Shown piece after piece: positions 1 through 8,682 of a DNA stretch of 64,000 nucleotides. Position 1 is the first letter of the stretch, and the number at the start of each line of letters is the position of its first letter. This stretch comes from Ruegeria arenilitoris (GTDB taxonomy: Bacteria > Pseudomonadota > Alphaproteobacteria > Rhodobacterales > Rhodobacteraceae): contig NZ_WPZQ01000007.1 of assembly GCF_013030265.1 (NCBI RefSeq), forward strand, positions 1 to 64,000. The letters run 5' to 3'. A program made the position numbers and the translations under genes. Under the pieces are notes generated by a model, which searched no databases, had not been told where the DNA came from, and was given only the letters and a program-made list of their open reading frames with translations.

Positions 1-63
1 CATACAAACATGACGCAATATGACGATGTGCCGATGGTCCAAGACAATGCAAGGCAAGCTCTT

Positions 64-516
64 CTAGTCGGCAAATTGCTCGGCGACGATTTCACTAAAT
101 CTGTCGAAAAACTTGGCCGAGAGCTTCTTCGCCGTACCCGCAATCAACCGACTGCCCAGCTGTGCAATTTTTCCGCCGATTTCAACCTTCGCTGTGTAAG
201 ACAACACCGTTTCTTCCCCATCCGGAGAGAGAGAAACATCTGCACCGCCTTTGGCAAAACCCGCTGCACCTCCTTTACCTTCACCAGTCAGAGAAAACTC
301 ATCTGGCGCTTTGGAATTATCCAATGTCACTTCCCCGCTGAAGCGTGCTTTGACGGGACCGATTTTCAATACGACCTTGGCCTCAAGATGCTCGGGAGAA
401 TGCTGTATCAATTCCTCACAACCGGGGATGCACTCCCGCAACACATCCGGATCGTTCAACGCGCGATACACGACATCTCGCGGAGCAGCGATGCGGATTT
501 CGTCATTTAGTTCCAT
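64..516 (-). CDS. coxG: CoxG-like SRPBCC protein of the CO dehydrogenase locus
   Basis: A 150-residue single-domain protein of the CoxG/SRPBCC (START-like) family. The start MELNDEIRIAAPRDVVYRAL and the later segment GEGKGGAAGFAKGGADVSL fit the helix-grip fold. Family knowledge links CoxG to membrane association of CO dehydrogenase and its electron transfer to quinones. Longer homologues carry a proline-rich linker and C-terminal anchor; this one ends just after the last helix (FFDRFSEIVAEQFAD), so it seems to lack that anchor. It is the last cox gene in the window, 15 bp after the small ORF at 532-642, with AAGGAC upstream of ATG. Family and context make the call secure; the effect of the missing tail is inference. 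Confidence 0.88.
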   Translation of the reverse strand: MELNDEIRIAAPRDVVYRALNDPDVLRECIPGCEELIQHSPEHLEAKVVLKIGPVKARFSGEVTLDNSKAPDEFSLTGEGKGGAAGFAKGGADVSLSPDGEETVLSYTAKVEIGGKIAQLGSRLIAGTAKKLSAKFFDRFSEIVAEQFAD

Positions 517-531
517 CTGAGGGTCCTTTTC

Positions 532-642
532 TCAACAACATCTGGGATAAACGCGAAGCGCAGCTTCGGTCGCTTCTTCCGAGGTCATTTTGGGTTGCGC
601 AGCCATGAAGGCGCGCAACCGATCACGCCATTTTTTCATCAT
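532..642 (-). CDS. 36-residue small protein between coxF and coxG
   Basis: A short reading frame of 36 codons that overlaps the 3' end of coxF. It begins MMKKWRDRLRAFMAAQPK and ends in two cysteines (RVYPRCC). A good ribosome binding site (AAGGAG, 8 nt before the ATG at 642) and tight spacing to coxG support translation. The protein is basic at the N-terminus and should form one amphipathic helix; I see no known domain. It might be a CODH-associated small protein, a leader peptide coupling coxF and coxG translation, or a chance frame. I do not recognise a homologue. Confidence 0.5.
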   Translation of the reverse strand: MMKKWRDRLRAFMAAQPKMTSEEATEAALRVYPRCC

Positions 643-1441
643 GCGAAGTCTCCTTGGATTTGTCTGAATTTCGCCAGAGGATAATTTCCGCAAGGATCGA
701 CAGTGCGATCTCATGCGGATCGATGGCGCGGATATCGAGACCTGCCGGTGACTTTAGCCGTTTGGTTTTTTCAAGGGCCAACCCCTGTGCGACCAGTCTA
801 TCGCACAACACCTGAGCCTTACGGCGGCTTGCAACCATAGACACCCGGCGTGCCGGAGTTTCCAAGGCAGCTTTCAACGCAGCGCCATCCCCCTGCCCCT
901 GCGAGGCGACAACAACGAAATCGCGCGGTTCGACGCCTAATGCGGTTACGTCGTCAGGATCAAAGCTGGCAAAATCCACCGCACTTTCAGAACCCTCAGG
1001 CAAACAAACGCGCAATCCGGTCAACGCCGCATGAGACGCGAGAGCATGGGCTATCGGAGATTCACCAAAAATAATCAGGCGCGGAGCGTGTTGATATGGC
1101 TCGATCAACAAATCCACTGTGCCACCTGATGGGCACCCGCTTTTGAAAGTCTGAACACCATCGGAATCTGCCATCGCCACCACCTTGTCCGAGGGTTTCA
1201 CGCGGATCATTTTCGGAGTTCCACTCGCAAATGCTTCTTGCGCGGATGCACGAACGGCGCGCTGTACGCATGCTCCGCCCAGATGACCCAAAATCCGTCC
1301 ATCTCGCGTGATCGCCGCCTTACCGCCAGCTTTGGCAGAGGTTGCATCGGCTGTACGAAGGACCGTTGCCACACAAAAGGCGTCACCTTTGCTGCGTAAC
1401 TCCTCAATCGTGTCGAAAATATCGAAACCTGCCATGGCCAT
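623..1441 (-). CDS. coxF: XdhC/CoxF-type molybdenum cofactor maturation protein
   Basis: A 272-residue XdhC/CoxI family protein. The N-terminal XdhC domain shows GKAAITRDGRILGHLGGACV, with the conserved GGxC around residue 55. The C-terminal Rossmann half begins near PRLIIFGESPIAHALASH. XdhC proteins bind molybdenum cofactor and help sulfurate or insert it into molybdenum hydroxylases; CoxF is required for assembly of the CuSMoO2 centre of CO dehydrogenase. It follows coxE by 6 bp on the same strand. AAGGAC lies directly before the first ATG, and a second in-frame ATG two codons on (1435) has better spacing, so either could be used. Confidence 0.9.
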   Translation of the reverse strand: MAMAGFDIFDTIEELRSKGDAFCVATVLRTADATSAKAGGKAAITRDGRILGHLGGACVQRAVRASAQEAFASGTPKMIRVKPSDKVVAMADSDGVQTFKSGCPSGGTVDLLIEPYQHAPRLIIFGESPIAHALASHAALTGLRVCLPEGSESAVDFASFDPDDVTALGVEPRDFVVVASQGQGDGAALKAALETPARRVSMVASRRKAQVLCDRLVAQGLALEKTKRLKSPAGLDIRAIDPHEIALSILAEIILWRNSDKSKETSHDEKMA

Positions 1442-1447
1442 GTCCTT

Positions 1448-2638
1448 TCACAGTTTTCGGAATTCGGTTTCCAACGCCGCCAACGCTGCCAGCGTGTTGG
1501 CGGGCAGGTGCGCGTCTAAATAAGGCTCAGCCGCCTGCATCGCGGCCGCGATGGGTTGATAGTCGCGCCAGCCTTTCAGCGGGTTCAGCCAAACGATCCG
1601 TCGCGCTTTTCGTCGTATCCGGTACAAAACATCTCCCAAGGCCTGCGGGTCAGAACTGCAATACCCGTCTGACAAGATCAGTACGATGGTCCGTCCGTTC
1701 AAAGCTCGCGCGCCGTATCCGTTCAGAAAGTGCTCGAGACTGCCCGAAATGTCCGTGCCGCCTCCAAACCCTTCGGCCATAAGTGACAGCCGCCCTGCCG
1801 CGCGGAACGAGTCGTGGTCGCGCAACGCATCCGTGACGCGCATCAGGCGGGTATGGAAGAGGTAAGCATCCGCCTCTGTTCCGCTGCCGATCAGACCTTT
1901 GAGGAAGGCCAGAAAAACCCGCGAATAGACCGTCATCGATCCACTGACATCGCACAATGCCACGATCCGCATCGGACGAGGCGGTCGGGCGCGACGGTAC
2001 AGGTCCATGGGTTCTCCGCCCCGCGCCAGGCTGGCCCGCTGTATGCGACGCATATCCAATGCGGGTCCTCTCAGCGCCTGTTTGCGCCGGCGCGAGCGGC
2101 GATCGCGGATAGCGCGCGCGATGGCCGTTGCGGCTTGTTCGGCCTGCCGCAACGCGTCTTCATCCATCAGTTCACGCAAATCCCGGCGCGACAGGTTGGC
2201 CGTACGGGTTGCGATAAGCTTCCCGTCTCTCCCCACGGCCTCCTCATCGCCGGTATCAGGTGCGGCGGCCTGATCCGTATTGGTCTCGGTATCCTGAGCA
2301 TCCTGACTCTCTTGCTGCCAAATCATCGGCCTGGCGGATTGAACCCGTACATGAGCCGTTTGGGCGGTTCCCGTGCGTTGCTTCCCTGTATTGAACCAAT
2401 AAGCTTCGAACAGCTCATCGAACCGCCGCCAATCGTCGGTGTCGCCAGCCAGCAACGCGCAAAGTGCCTGCTGGGCCTGTCTGACATCCGTCGCCTCAAC
2501 CGCCGCCAGCGCGGCCAATGCGTCCCCCGTTTCAGCCGGCCCGACGCGCATTCCGTTCATGCGCAGATGCGCGATGAAGCCGGACATGCGATCCGACAAA
2601 CCGGACGCGCGAGAGGGGAACCGGGTGACCCGCATCAT
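1448..2638 (-). CDS. coxE: CoxE, von Willebrand factor A domain protein
   Basis: A 396-residue CoxE-family protein with a VWA domain in the C-terminal half. The MIDAS motif DVSGSM follows the strand RIVALC, and later MIDAS elements GGTDIS and ILSDG are present. A charged, arginine-rich linker precedes it (AIRDRRSRRRKQALRG). CoxE works with the MoxR-type ATPase CoxD as a chaperone pair that inserts sulfur and copper into the Mo/Cu site of CO dehydrogenase. Its ATG overlaps the stop of coxD by 4 bp, which suggests translational coupling. The length is normal for the family. Confidence 0.93.
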   Translation of the reverse strand: MMRVTRFPSRASGLSDRMSGFIAHLRMNGMRVGPAETGDALAALAAVEATDVRQAQQALCALLAGDTDDWRRFDELFEAYWFNTGKQRTGTAQTAHVRVQSARPMIWQQESQDAQDTETNTDQAAAPDTGDEEAVGRDGKLIATRTANLSRRDLRELMDEDALRQAEQAATAIARAIRDRRSRRRKQALRGPALDMRRIQRASLARGGEPMDLYRRARPPRPMRIVALCDVSGSMTVYSRVFLAFLKGLIGSGTEADAYLFHTRLMRVTDALRDHDSFRAAGRLSLMAEGFGGGTDISGSLEHFLNGYGARALNGRTIVLILSDGYCSSDPQALGDVLYRIRRKARRIVWLNPLKGWRDYQPIAAAMQAAEPYLDAHLPANTLAALAALETEFRKL

Positions 2639-3501
2639 GCCACCTTTCCGATCAGGCGATCCATCACTTCGGGCGGGGCAGCGTCATAGTCAGCTGCAGT
2701 TTTTATAAGACAAACAAGGGTTGCCTGAACCTCTTCGCGGGATTGCGCCAAGTCGTTCACACCCAGCCCTGAAAGGGCGGCCGCCCAGTCCAGCATCTCG
2801 GCAACGCCGGGGGTCTTTTCCAAGTCTTCTTTGCGCAACGCCTGCACAACGCCAATAATCTGGCGCGCCAGCATGCCTTCGACTTCAGGCATGCGAGTTT
2901 TCAGGATTGCCATTTCCGTTTCGCGCGAGGGGTAGTCAAGGAAACTATACAGGCACCTACGCCGCAGCGCGTCTGACAAGTCCCGAGTCCCATTCGCGGT
3001 CAGGATCACGATGGGCCGAGAACGCGCCTTGATGGTGCCGAGTTCAGGGATCGTTATCTGAAAGTCAGACAGAATTTCCAGCAGATAGGCTTCAAACTCC
3101 TCATCTGCCCGGTCGATTTCATCGATCAGCAGTACAGGCGGTTCTTCTTCGCTGATTGCTTCCAACAATGGTCGCTTCAGCAGATAGTCATCGGTGAACA
3201 ACTGCGCTTCGCTGGTGCCGCCCTGCGCTTCGCTTGCACGGATGGCCAGCAACTGGCGTTGGTAGTTCCACTCATAAATCGCGTGGCTGGCATCCAGCCC
3301 TTCGTAGCACTGCAACCGGATCAACCGCGCCGCGCGCTGTGCTGCGAGCGCCTTGGCGACCTCGGTTTTGCCGACCCCAGCCGGCCCTTCCAGCAGCAAT
3401 GGACGCCCAAGCGTCTGCGCCAGATGCAACGCCATAGCCAAACGGTCGTCGGCAACATAGCCCACCTCGGCGAGGCCTTGCTGTATGTCATGCAAGCTCA
3501 T
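2635..3501 (-). CDS. coxD: CoxD, MoxR-type AAA+ ATPase for CO dehydrogenase maturation
   Basis: A 288-residue MoxR-family AAA+ ATPase. Walker A is GPAGVGKTEVAKAL, Walker B is LLIDEIDRADEEFEA, sensor 1 is ILTANGTRDLSDALRRR with an arginine finger region. CoxD is known to be needed for sulfuration and copper insertion at the active site of CO dehydrogenase, acting on the apoenzyme with CoxE. I chose the ATG at 3501 (MSLHDIQQGLAEVGY) because GGGAG sits just upstream; a start 13 codons earlier is possible but lacks such a site. It lies 53 bp after coxL in an otherwise tightly packed operon and overlaps coxE by 4 bp. Confidence 0.93.
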   Translation of the reverse strand: MSLHDIQQGLAEVGYVADDRLAMALHLAQTLGRPLLLEGPAGVGKTEVAKALAAQRAARLIRLQCYEGLDASHAIYEWNYQRQLLAIRASEAQGGTSEAQLFTDDYLLKRPLLEAISEEEPPVLLIDEIDRADEEFEAYLLEILSDFQITIPELGTIKARSRPIVILTANGTRDLSDALRRRCLYSFLDYPSRETEMAILKTRMPEVEGMLARQIIGVVQALRKEDLEKTPGVAEMLDWAAALSGLGVNDLAQSREEVQATLVCLIKTAADYDAAPPEVMDRLIGKVA

Positions 3502-3554
3502 GCCATTCTCCCGGATTGCCGCCGCGCTGTATTTCGGCACGGCGGCTTTTCCTG

Positions 3555-5972
3555 TTAGCCGTGCATTCCCAGACCGTTGGCGATCTTCCAGATGCGCCAG
3601 TGGTCATGCGGCATGTGGCTCTGAACAAGGCCAAATGGGCGGAATGCATCATGCACCGCGTTCGAAAACGCAGGCACACCGCCGACATTCGGGCTCTCGC
3701 CCACGCCCTTGGCACCGATCGGGTGGTGCGGAGACGGCGTCACCGTGTGATCAGTGGTGTAGTTGGGCGTCTCCCATGCCGTGGGCAGGAAGAAGTCCAT
3801 CAGAGTGCCAGTCTTTACGTTGCCCATCTCATCATAGGCGATTTCCTGACCCATCGCGATGGCCAGCGCCTCGGTCACGCCGCCATGGACCTGCCCTTCG
3901 ATGATCATCGGGTTGATCCGGGTTCCACAGTCGTCCAGCGCATAGAACTGCCGGACGTCCCATTCGCCGGTATCCACGTCGATCTCCATGACACAGATAT
4001 AGGCGCCGAACGGGTAGGTCATGTTTGGCGGATCATAGTAGCTGACGGCCTCAAGACCTGGCTCAAGACCCGGAATGGCTTGATTGTAGGCGGCAAAGGC
4101 GATTTCCTTCATGGTCTTGAACCGTTCGGGCGCGCCTTTGACTGAGAACCGATCCACGTCCCACTCGACGTCGTCATCGTGGACCTCAAGCAGGTAAGCC
4201 GCGATCATCTGCGCCTTGGCGCGGATCTTGCGCGCTGCCATGGCCGTTGCCGCACCGGCCACAGGTGTGGACCGAGACCCGTAGGTGCCCAGACCGTAAG
4301 GCGCGGTGTCCGTGTCGCCTTCTTCCAGCGTGATGTCATCGGCAGGCAGGCCAATCTCACTGGCGATGATCTGGGCAAAGGTCGTGGCATGGCCCTGACC
4401 CTGGCTGATCGTCCCCAGCCGCGCGATGGCGGAGCCGGTCGGGTGGATGCGGATTTCGCAGGAGTCGAACATACCCAGACCGAGGATATCGCAGTTCTTG
4501 ACCGGTCCGGCCCCGACAATTTCGGTGAAATGCGTCAAGCCGATGCCCAGCAGTTTGCGGGTCTTTCCGGCCTTGAAATCCTCGATCCGCTGCGCCTGTT
4601 CCGCCCGCAGACCTTCATAATCCACGGCCTTCAACGCCTTATCCCACGCAGTGTGATAATCACCCGAGTCATACTCCCAACCCAGCGCGGACTGGTACGG
4701 GAACTGATCGGCCTTGATGAAGTTGATACGGCGCAACTCGGCCGCGTCCATGTTCAGCTTGATGGCCAGTACCTCGATCATCCGTTCGATGAAATAGGCA
4801 GCTTCGGTTACCCGGAACGAGCAACGATAGGCCACACCGCCCGGTGCCTTGTTGGTGTAGACACCATCCACAGCAAGATAAGCAGTCGGGATGTCATAGG
4901 ACCCGGTGCAGATGTTCATGAACCCGGCCGGGAATTTGGTCGGGTCGGCGCAGGCGTCAAATCCACCATGATCCGCTGTCGTATGACACCAAAGACCGGT
5001 TATCTTCCCATCTTTGGTCGCGGCGATCTTGCCCTGCATCCAGTAGTCGCGGGCAAAGGCGGTGGACATCAGGTTTTCCATCCGGTTCTCAACCCATTTC
5101 ACCGGCTGGCCGGTAACAATCGAGGCGACAACCGAGCAGACATAGCCCGCATAGGCACCAACTTTGTTACCAAAGCCGCCACCGATATCAGGGCTGATGA
5201 CCCGGATATTGTGCTCGGCAAGGCCAGAGATCAGCGACACAACCGTCCGGATCGCGTGGGGGGCCTGAAAAGTGCCATAGAGCGTCAGCTTGCCGGTGAC
5301 CTTATCCATCGAGGCAACACAGCCGCATGTCTCCAACGGGCATGGGTGGGTGCGATGGTAATAGACCATCTCTTCGGCCACGACATCGGCCTCACCTAGA
5401 ACGGCTTCGGTGGCGTCCTTGTCGCCCTGTTCCCACGTGAAGATGTGATTGTGATGCTTGCGCGGCCCATGGGCTCCTTCGGTCTGACCCGCAAGGTCTT
5501 CACGCAGGACAACGTCCGATTTCAGAGCCTCAAAAGGATCGGTTAGAACAGGCAGTTCGTCGTACTCGACCTCGACCAGTTCAGCCGCATCTGCTGCGAT
5601 GTATCGATTTTCGGCGACGACATAGGCGACTTCCTGGCCCTGGAACAGAACCTTACCATCGGCCAGCACCATCTGCTTGTCACCTGCCAGCGTTGGCATC
5701 CAATGCAAACCCAGCGGAGCCAGGTCCTCGGCTGTCAACACAGCAACAACGCCGGGCACGGCCATTGCGGCGTCTTTGTTCACACTGACAACGCGGGCAT
5801 GAGCATAGGGCGAACGGACAAAGGCACCAAACAGCATCCCGTCCAGCTTGATGTCATCGACGTAGTTGCCTTTGCCTTGGGTGAAGCGCACATCCTCGAC
5901 GCGTTTGCGCGAGCTTCCCATCCCTTTGAGATTGGCGGCGCGTTCTTCGGGGGTCATGGTTTGATCGTTCAT
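3555..5972 (-). CDS. coxL: Form I aerobic CO dehydrogenase large (Mo-Cu) subunit
   Basis: An 805-residue molybdenum hydroxylase large subunit that oxidises CO to CO2 at a Mo-S-Cu centre. The active-site loop reads AYRCSFR at residues 381-387 (bases 4812-4832), the signature of form I (true CO-oxidising) CoxL; form II enzymes have AYRGAGR. Cys384 would be the copper ligand. Glu759 in [10 protein letters not shown] is the expected catalytic glutamate near the molybdenum; both lie four residues before the Oligotropha carboxidovorans numbering (Cys388, Glu763). IGGGFGNK and [12 protein letters not shown] are further cofactor motifs. It overlaps coxS by 4 bp. Function is very well supported. Confidence 0.97.
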   Translation of the reverse strand: MNDQTMTPEERAANLKGMGSSRKRVEDVRFTQGKGNYVDDIKLDGMLFGAFVRSPYAHARVVSVNKDAAMAVPGVVAVLTAEDLAPLGLHWMPTLAGDKQMVLADGKVLFQGQEVAYVVAENRYIAADAAELVEVEYDELPVLTDPFEALKSDVVLREDLAGQTEGAHGPRKHHNHIFTWEQGDKDATEAVLGEADVVAEEMVYYHRTHPCPLETCGCVASMDKVTGKLTLYGTFQAPHAIRTVVSLISGLAEHNIRVISPDIGGGFGNKVGAYAGYVCSVVASIVTGQPVKWVENRMENLMSTAFARDYWMQGKIAATKDGKITGLWCHTTADHGGFDACADPTKFPAGFMNICTGSYDIPTAYLAVDGVYTNKAPGGVAYRCSFRVTEAAYFIERMIEVLAIKLNMDAAELRRINFIKADQFPYQSALGWEYDSGDYHTAWDKALKAVDYEGLRAEQAQRIEDFKAGKTRKLLGIGLTHFTEIVGAGPVKNCDILGLGMFDSCEIRIHPTGSAIARLGTISQGQGHATTFAQIIASEIGLPADDITLEEGDTDTAPYGLGTYGSRSTPVAGAATAMAARKIRAKAQMIAAYLLEVHDDDVEWDVDRFSVKGAPERFKTMKEIAFAAYNQAIPGLEPGLEAVSYYDPPNMTYPFGAYICVMEIDVDTGEWDVRQFYALDDCGTRINPMIIEGQVHGGVTEALAIAMGQEIAYDEMGNVKTGTLMDFFLPTAWETPNYTTDHTVTPSPHHPIGAKGVGESPNVGGVPAFSNAVHDAFRPFGLVQSHMPHDHWRIWKIANGLGMHG

Positions 5973-6463
5973 TCCGCGGCCTCCTTCTGAGCGTTCAGCA
6001 TGTCAGCCGAGGCCGAGATCGCCTTGACGATGTTCTGATAACCGGTGCATCGGCACAGGTTTCCGGCCATACCGAAGCGGATTTCTTCCTCGGTCGGGTT
6101 CGGGTTTTCCTGCAGCAGACGATGCGCACGGGTAATCATGCCCGGCGTACAGAAGCCGCATTGCAGCCCGTGATGTTCGCGGAACATCTCTTGCAGAACA
6201 CCAAGGCTGCCGTCGTCATTGGTCAACCCTTCAACAGTGGTGACATCGGCTCCGTTCACCTGCGTCACGAATGTCGTGCAGGATTTGACCGACTTGCCAT
6301 CGATATCCACGGTGCAGGCCCCGCAATGGCTAGTTTCGCATCCAATATGAGGACCGGTGATTTTAAGATCTTCCCGCAGGAAGTGGATCAACAGCGTGCG
6401 CGGCTCGGCCAGACCTTCGACCTGCTTGCCGTTCACGGTGAGTTTGACGTGCATCTTCGACAT
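5969..6463 (-). CDS. coxS: CO dehydrogenase small (2x[2Fe-2S]) subunit
   Basis: A 164-residue iron-sulfur subunit. The plant-type ferredoxin cluster uses Cys42, 47, 50 and 62 (CETSHCGAC then SC). The helical C-terminal cluster uses Cys102/105 (CGFCTPGM) and Cys137/139 (CRCTGY). All eight cysteines sit at the O. carboxidovorans CoxS positions. It passes electrons from the Mo site in CoxL to FAD in CoxM. I chose the ATG at 6463 because GGGAGG lies 7 nt upstream and the mature protein then starts like other CoxS proteins; the open frame runs 48 codons further without homology. It lies 14 bp after coxM. Confidence 0.97.
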   Translation of the reverse strand: MSKMHVKLTVNGKQVEGLAEPRTLLIHFLREDLKITGPHIGCETSHCGACTVDIDGKSVKSCTTFVTQVNGADVTTVEGLTNDDGSLGVLQEMFREHHGLQCGFCTPGMITRAHRLLQENPNPTEEEIRFGMAGNLCRCTGYQNIVKAISASADMLNAQKEAAE

Positions 6464-6477
6464 AAGTGTTCCTCCCC

Positions 6478-7311
6478 TCAGCCCGCGCGGCTTTGCGCTC
6501 GGTCGATGGCGCGGCGCAGCATTATGACGGCCACGTGTTTTTTGAATTCGACGGGACCGCGGTTGTCGGCCACCGGGTCGATCGCGGCGAGCATCGCAGC
6601 AACGCAACCGTCCACGTTGCCCCCGGCCAGCTGTGCGCTCGCTTCGTCGGACCAGATTGGCGTGTCGGCCAGGTTAGTCATCGCTACCGAAGCCTGGCCA
6701 TTGCCGACCATCACCGCAGCCGCAGCCGTCGCGTAATCGCCGATCTTGCGCTTTTGCTTTTCATAGGCTTGGCCCACACCTGCACCCGGCACGGGGATCG
6801 AAATCCTGGTCAGGATTTCCTCGTCCTCACGCGCGGTGAAATAGGCGGCCTCGTAGAAATCCCGGGCGGCGACGCTGCGGGTGCCATCCGGACCGGACAG
6901 CTCAAACGTTGCGTTCAGGCACTGCATCAGCCCCGGCATGTCATTACCCGGATCACCGTTTGCAACATTGCCTCCAACAGTGCCCACATAGCGGACCTGA
7001 GGGTCAGCGATCTGCAGAGCCGCCTCACGGAGCAATGGAATGGCCGAAGCCAGACCGTCATGGGTGATCAGTTCGTGCTGGGTCACCATCGCGCCAAGCG
7101 TCACGGTATCAGAGCCGACCTCGATGCCCTTGAGTTCCTCAATGGCCTGCAGATCAACCAGATGGCCCATCTCGGCCATGCGAAGCTTCATCATCGGGAT
7201 CAGGCTGTGCCCGCCCGCGATCACGCGCGCTTCGTCTCCATGTTCCTGTAAAATGCCTATGGCCGAGGCGATGTCGCCTGGCCGGTGATACTCAAAACCG
7301 GCTGGTATCAT
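6478..7311 (-). CDS. coxM: CO dehydrogenase medium (FAD-binding) subunit
   Basis: A 277-residue flavoprotein of the CO dehydrogenase complex. The FAD pyrophosphate motifs are AGGHS at residues 32-36, the same position as in characterised CoxM, and [14 protein letters not shown]. The C-terminal CO_deh_flav_C domain follows ([17 protein letters not shown]). It accepts electrons from CoxS and passes them to the quinone pool. The start at 7311 ([13 protein letters not shown]) is chosen because AGGGAGG lies just upstream; a longer frame to 7476 has no family similarity and would overlap coxC. The order coxM-coxS-coxL is typical of form I clusters. Confidence 0.96.
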   Translation of the reverse strand: MIPAGFEYHRPGDIASAIGILQEHGDEARVIAGGHSLIPMMKLRMAEMGHLVDLQAIEELKGIEVGSDTVTLGAMVTQHELITHDGLASAIPLLREAALQIADPQVRYVGTVGGNVANGDPGNDMPGLMQCLNATFELSGPDGTRSVAARDFYEAAYFTAREDEEILTRISIPVPGAGVGQAYEKQKRKIGDYATAAAAVMVGNGQASVAMTNLADTPIWSDEASAQLAGGNVDGCVAAMLAAIDPVADNRGPVEFKKHVAVIMLRRAIDRAQSRAG

Positions 7312-7450
7312 GTTTTTCCTCCCTGGGTCCGGACGAAATGCCTTGGGGGACCTAGGGTAAGAAAAAGACGACGGGATCAGCCGTTCCAGCAGGCGGAAAC
7401 GGGGCGCGTCGCTTGTTTCACGAGTTGCGAATAAGCTGCACGAGTTGCGA

Positions 7451-8551
7451 TCAGAGACCCAGTGCCTCTCGGACATCCGTTAGACGGGATCGGCTGACCG
7501 GAACCTTTGTCAACGCATCGACTCCGTCGAAATAGCAGGTGCCATTATCCTTGTGTCGCTCGAAACTTGACACATGTTTCGGGTTTACCAGATAACTCCG
7601 ATGCGCCCGCAGGAAGCCATCCGGTTTCAGGCGACTTTCGGCTTCGGTAATCGACCAAGGGCAGAACAGCTTCTCGGACCCGATGTAAAGAACGGTATAG
7701 TGCCCCTCAGCGCGGATGGCCGCGATCTTGCCGGATTCACTAAAGAAGGTTTGCCCTTCTCGCTCGAATGGGACACCCGCACGCATCTGAACTGGCGCGT
7801 TGGGTTCCGGCTGAGCAGTGTCAGGTTGTGCTGCTACCTCTGTCTCAAATCCAAGGAAGCTAACACCTGTCAGAAGAAACGCCCCGCAGATCAGGAAAAC
7901 CGCAATGGTGACGCCCATGGCCAGAACCTGGTTGTTCAGCGCAGGTCCGGCCCCACTGGCGTTATCACTGGCAACAAAATCAGTCAGACCGGTCGCCACA
8001 AAATGCATAGTAAACACGGCCAAACCAAAACAGACGGTTCCAAGCAGAATATTGCGCTGTGTCCGGTTGTCATAAGCAACCCAGATTGCAAGCACGGACA
8101 GCACTACAGAGGCGAGGGTCGCAATTACCACGTCGAGCGCATTGTAGACCGGTCGACAAAGCTCCATCCCCGCCATTCCGACATAGTGCATTACCACGAT
8201 GCCCAATCCGACGATAATGCCGGCCCCCACAATGGTTGGCATGGTTCTGGGACGGAAATGTAATAGCAACAGCGCCAAACCAACCATCAGAATGGCAACC
8301 AAAGCTGAAATCAGGGTAACCAACGCGTCGTAGTAGAACAGGATCGGAAGCTGCAATCCCAGCATTGCAACAAAATGCATCGACCAGATGCCCCCGCCCA
8401 GAATGACGGCTGCAAGCGCAACAACGAACTTTCGCTTTTGGTTATCAAGTTTGGACGCGCCATGTGTCAGATAGAGGCCGGTAAACCCAGCCATCAGCGC
8501 CACGGCCAATGAGGCCGCCACGAGCCACGCGTTATGCGAATAGTCCAACAT
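7451..8551 (-). CDS. coxC: CoxC-like membrane sensor: MHYT domain plus LytTR DNA-binding domain
   Basis: A protein of about 366 residues with an N-terminal seven-helix MHYT sensor domain and a C-terminal LytTR DNA-binding domain. The MHYT repeats appear as SMHFVAMLG, VMHYVGMAG and TMHFVATGL; this domain is proposed to bind metal and sense gases such as CO or O2. The LytTR part shows IAAIRAEGHYTVLY, LRAHRSYLVNPKHV and VPVSRSR. This is the architecture of CoxC and CoxH, and the place upstream of coxM matches coxC. A membrane-bound transcription factor that responds to CO and controls coxMSL is inferred. GTG at 8563 is an alternative start; the ATG at 8551 gives the usual MHYT N-terminus. A 139 bp gap to coxM could hold its target promoter. 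Confidence 0.85.
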   Translation of the reverse strand: MLDYSHNAWLVAASLAVALMAGFTGLYLTHGASKLDNQKRKFVVALAAVILGGGIWSMHFVAMLGLQLPILFYYDALVTLISALVAILMVGLALLLLHFRPRTMPTIVGAGIIVGLGIVVMHYVGMAGMELCRPVYNALDVVIATLASVVLSVLAIWVAYDNRTQRNILLGTVCFGLAVFTMHFVATGLTDFVASDNASGAGPALNNQVLAMGVTIAVFLICGAFLLTGVSFLGFETEVAAQPDTAQPEPNAPVQMRAGVPFEREGQTFFSESGKIAAIRAEGHYTVLYIGSEKLFCPWSITEAESRLKPDGFLRAHRSYLVNPKHVSSFERHKDNGTCYFDGVDALTKVPVSRSRLTDVREALGL

Positions 8552-8682
8552 TATGGTATGCACGCCCTCCCCAGCGCGTGCATGAAGTTAGCAAACTGCA
8601 ATTCATGGTACAATCTACTCTGATTGGACGGGATCAGTCTGTCGCTGGCTGATGATGACTACCAATCGGGCCGTTCCGATCA

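Noticed and set aside
1814..2689. 291-codon plus-strand frame opposite coxE
   Set aside because: Shadow of coxE, which keeps the MIDAS motif and operon overlaps.
4179..5399. 406-codon open frame opposite coxL
   Set aside because: It is an antisense shadow of coxL, whose own frame carries all expected active-site motifs; the antisense product has no recognisable domain.
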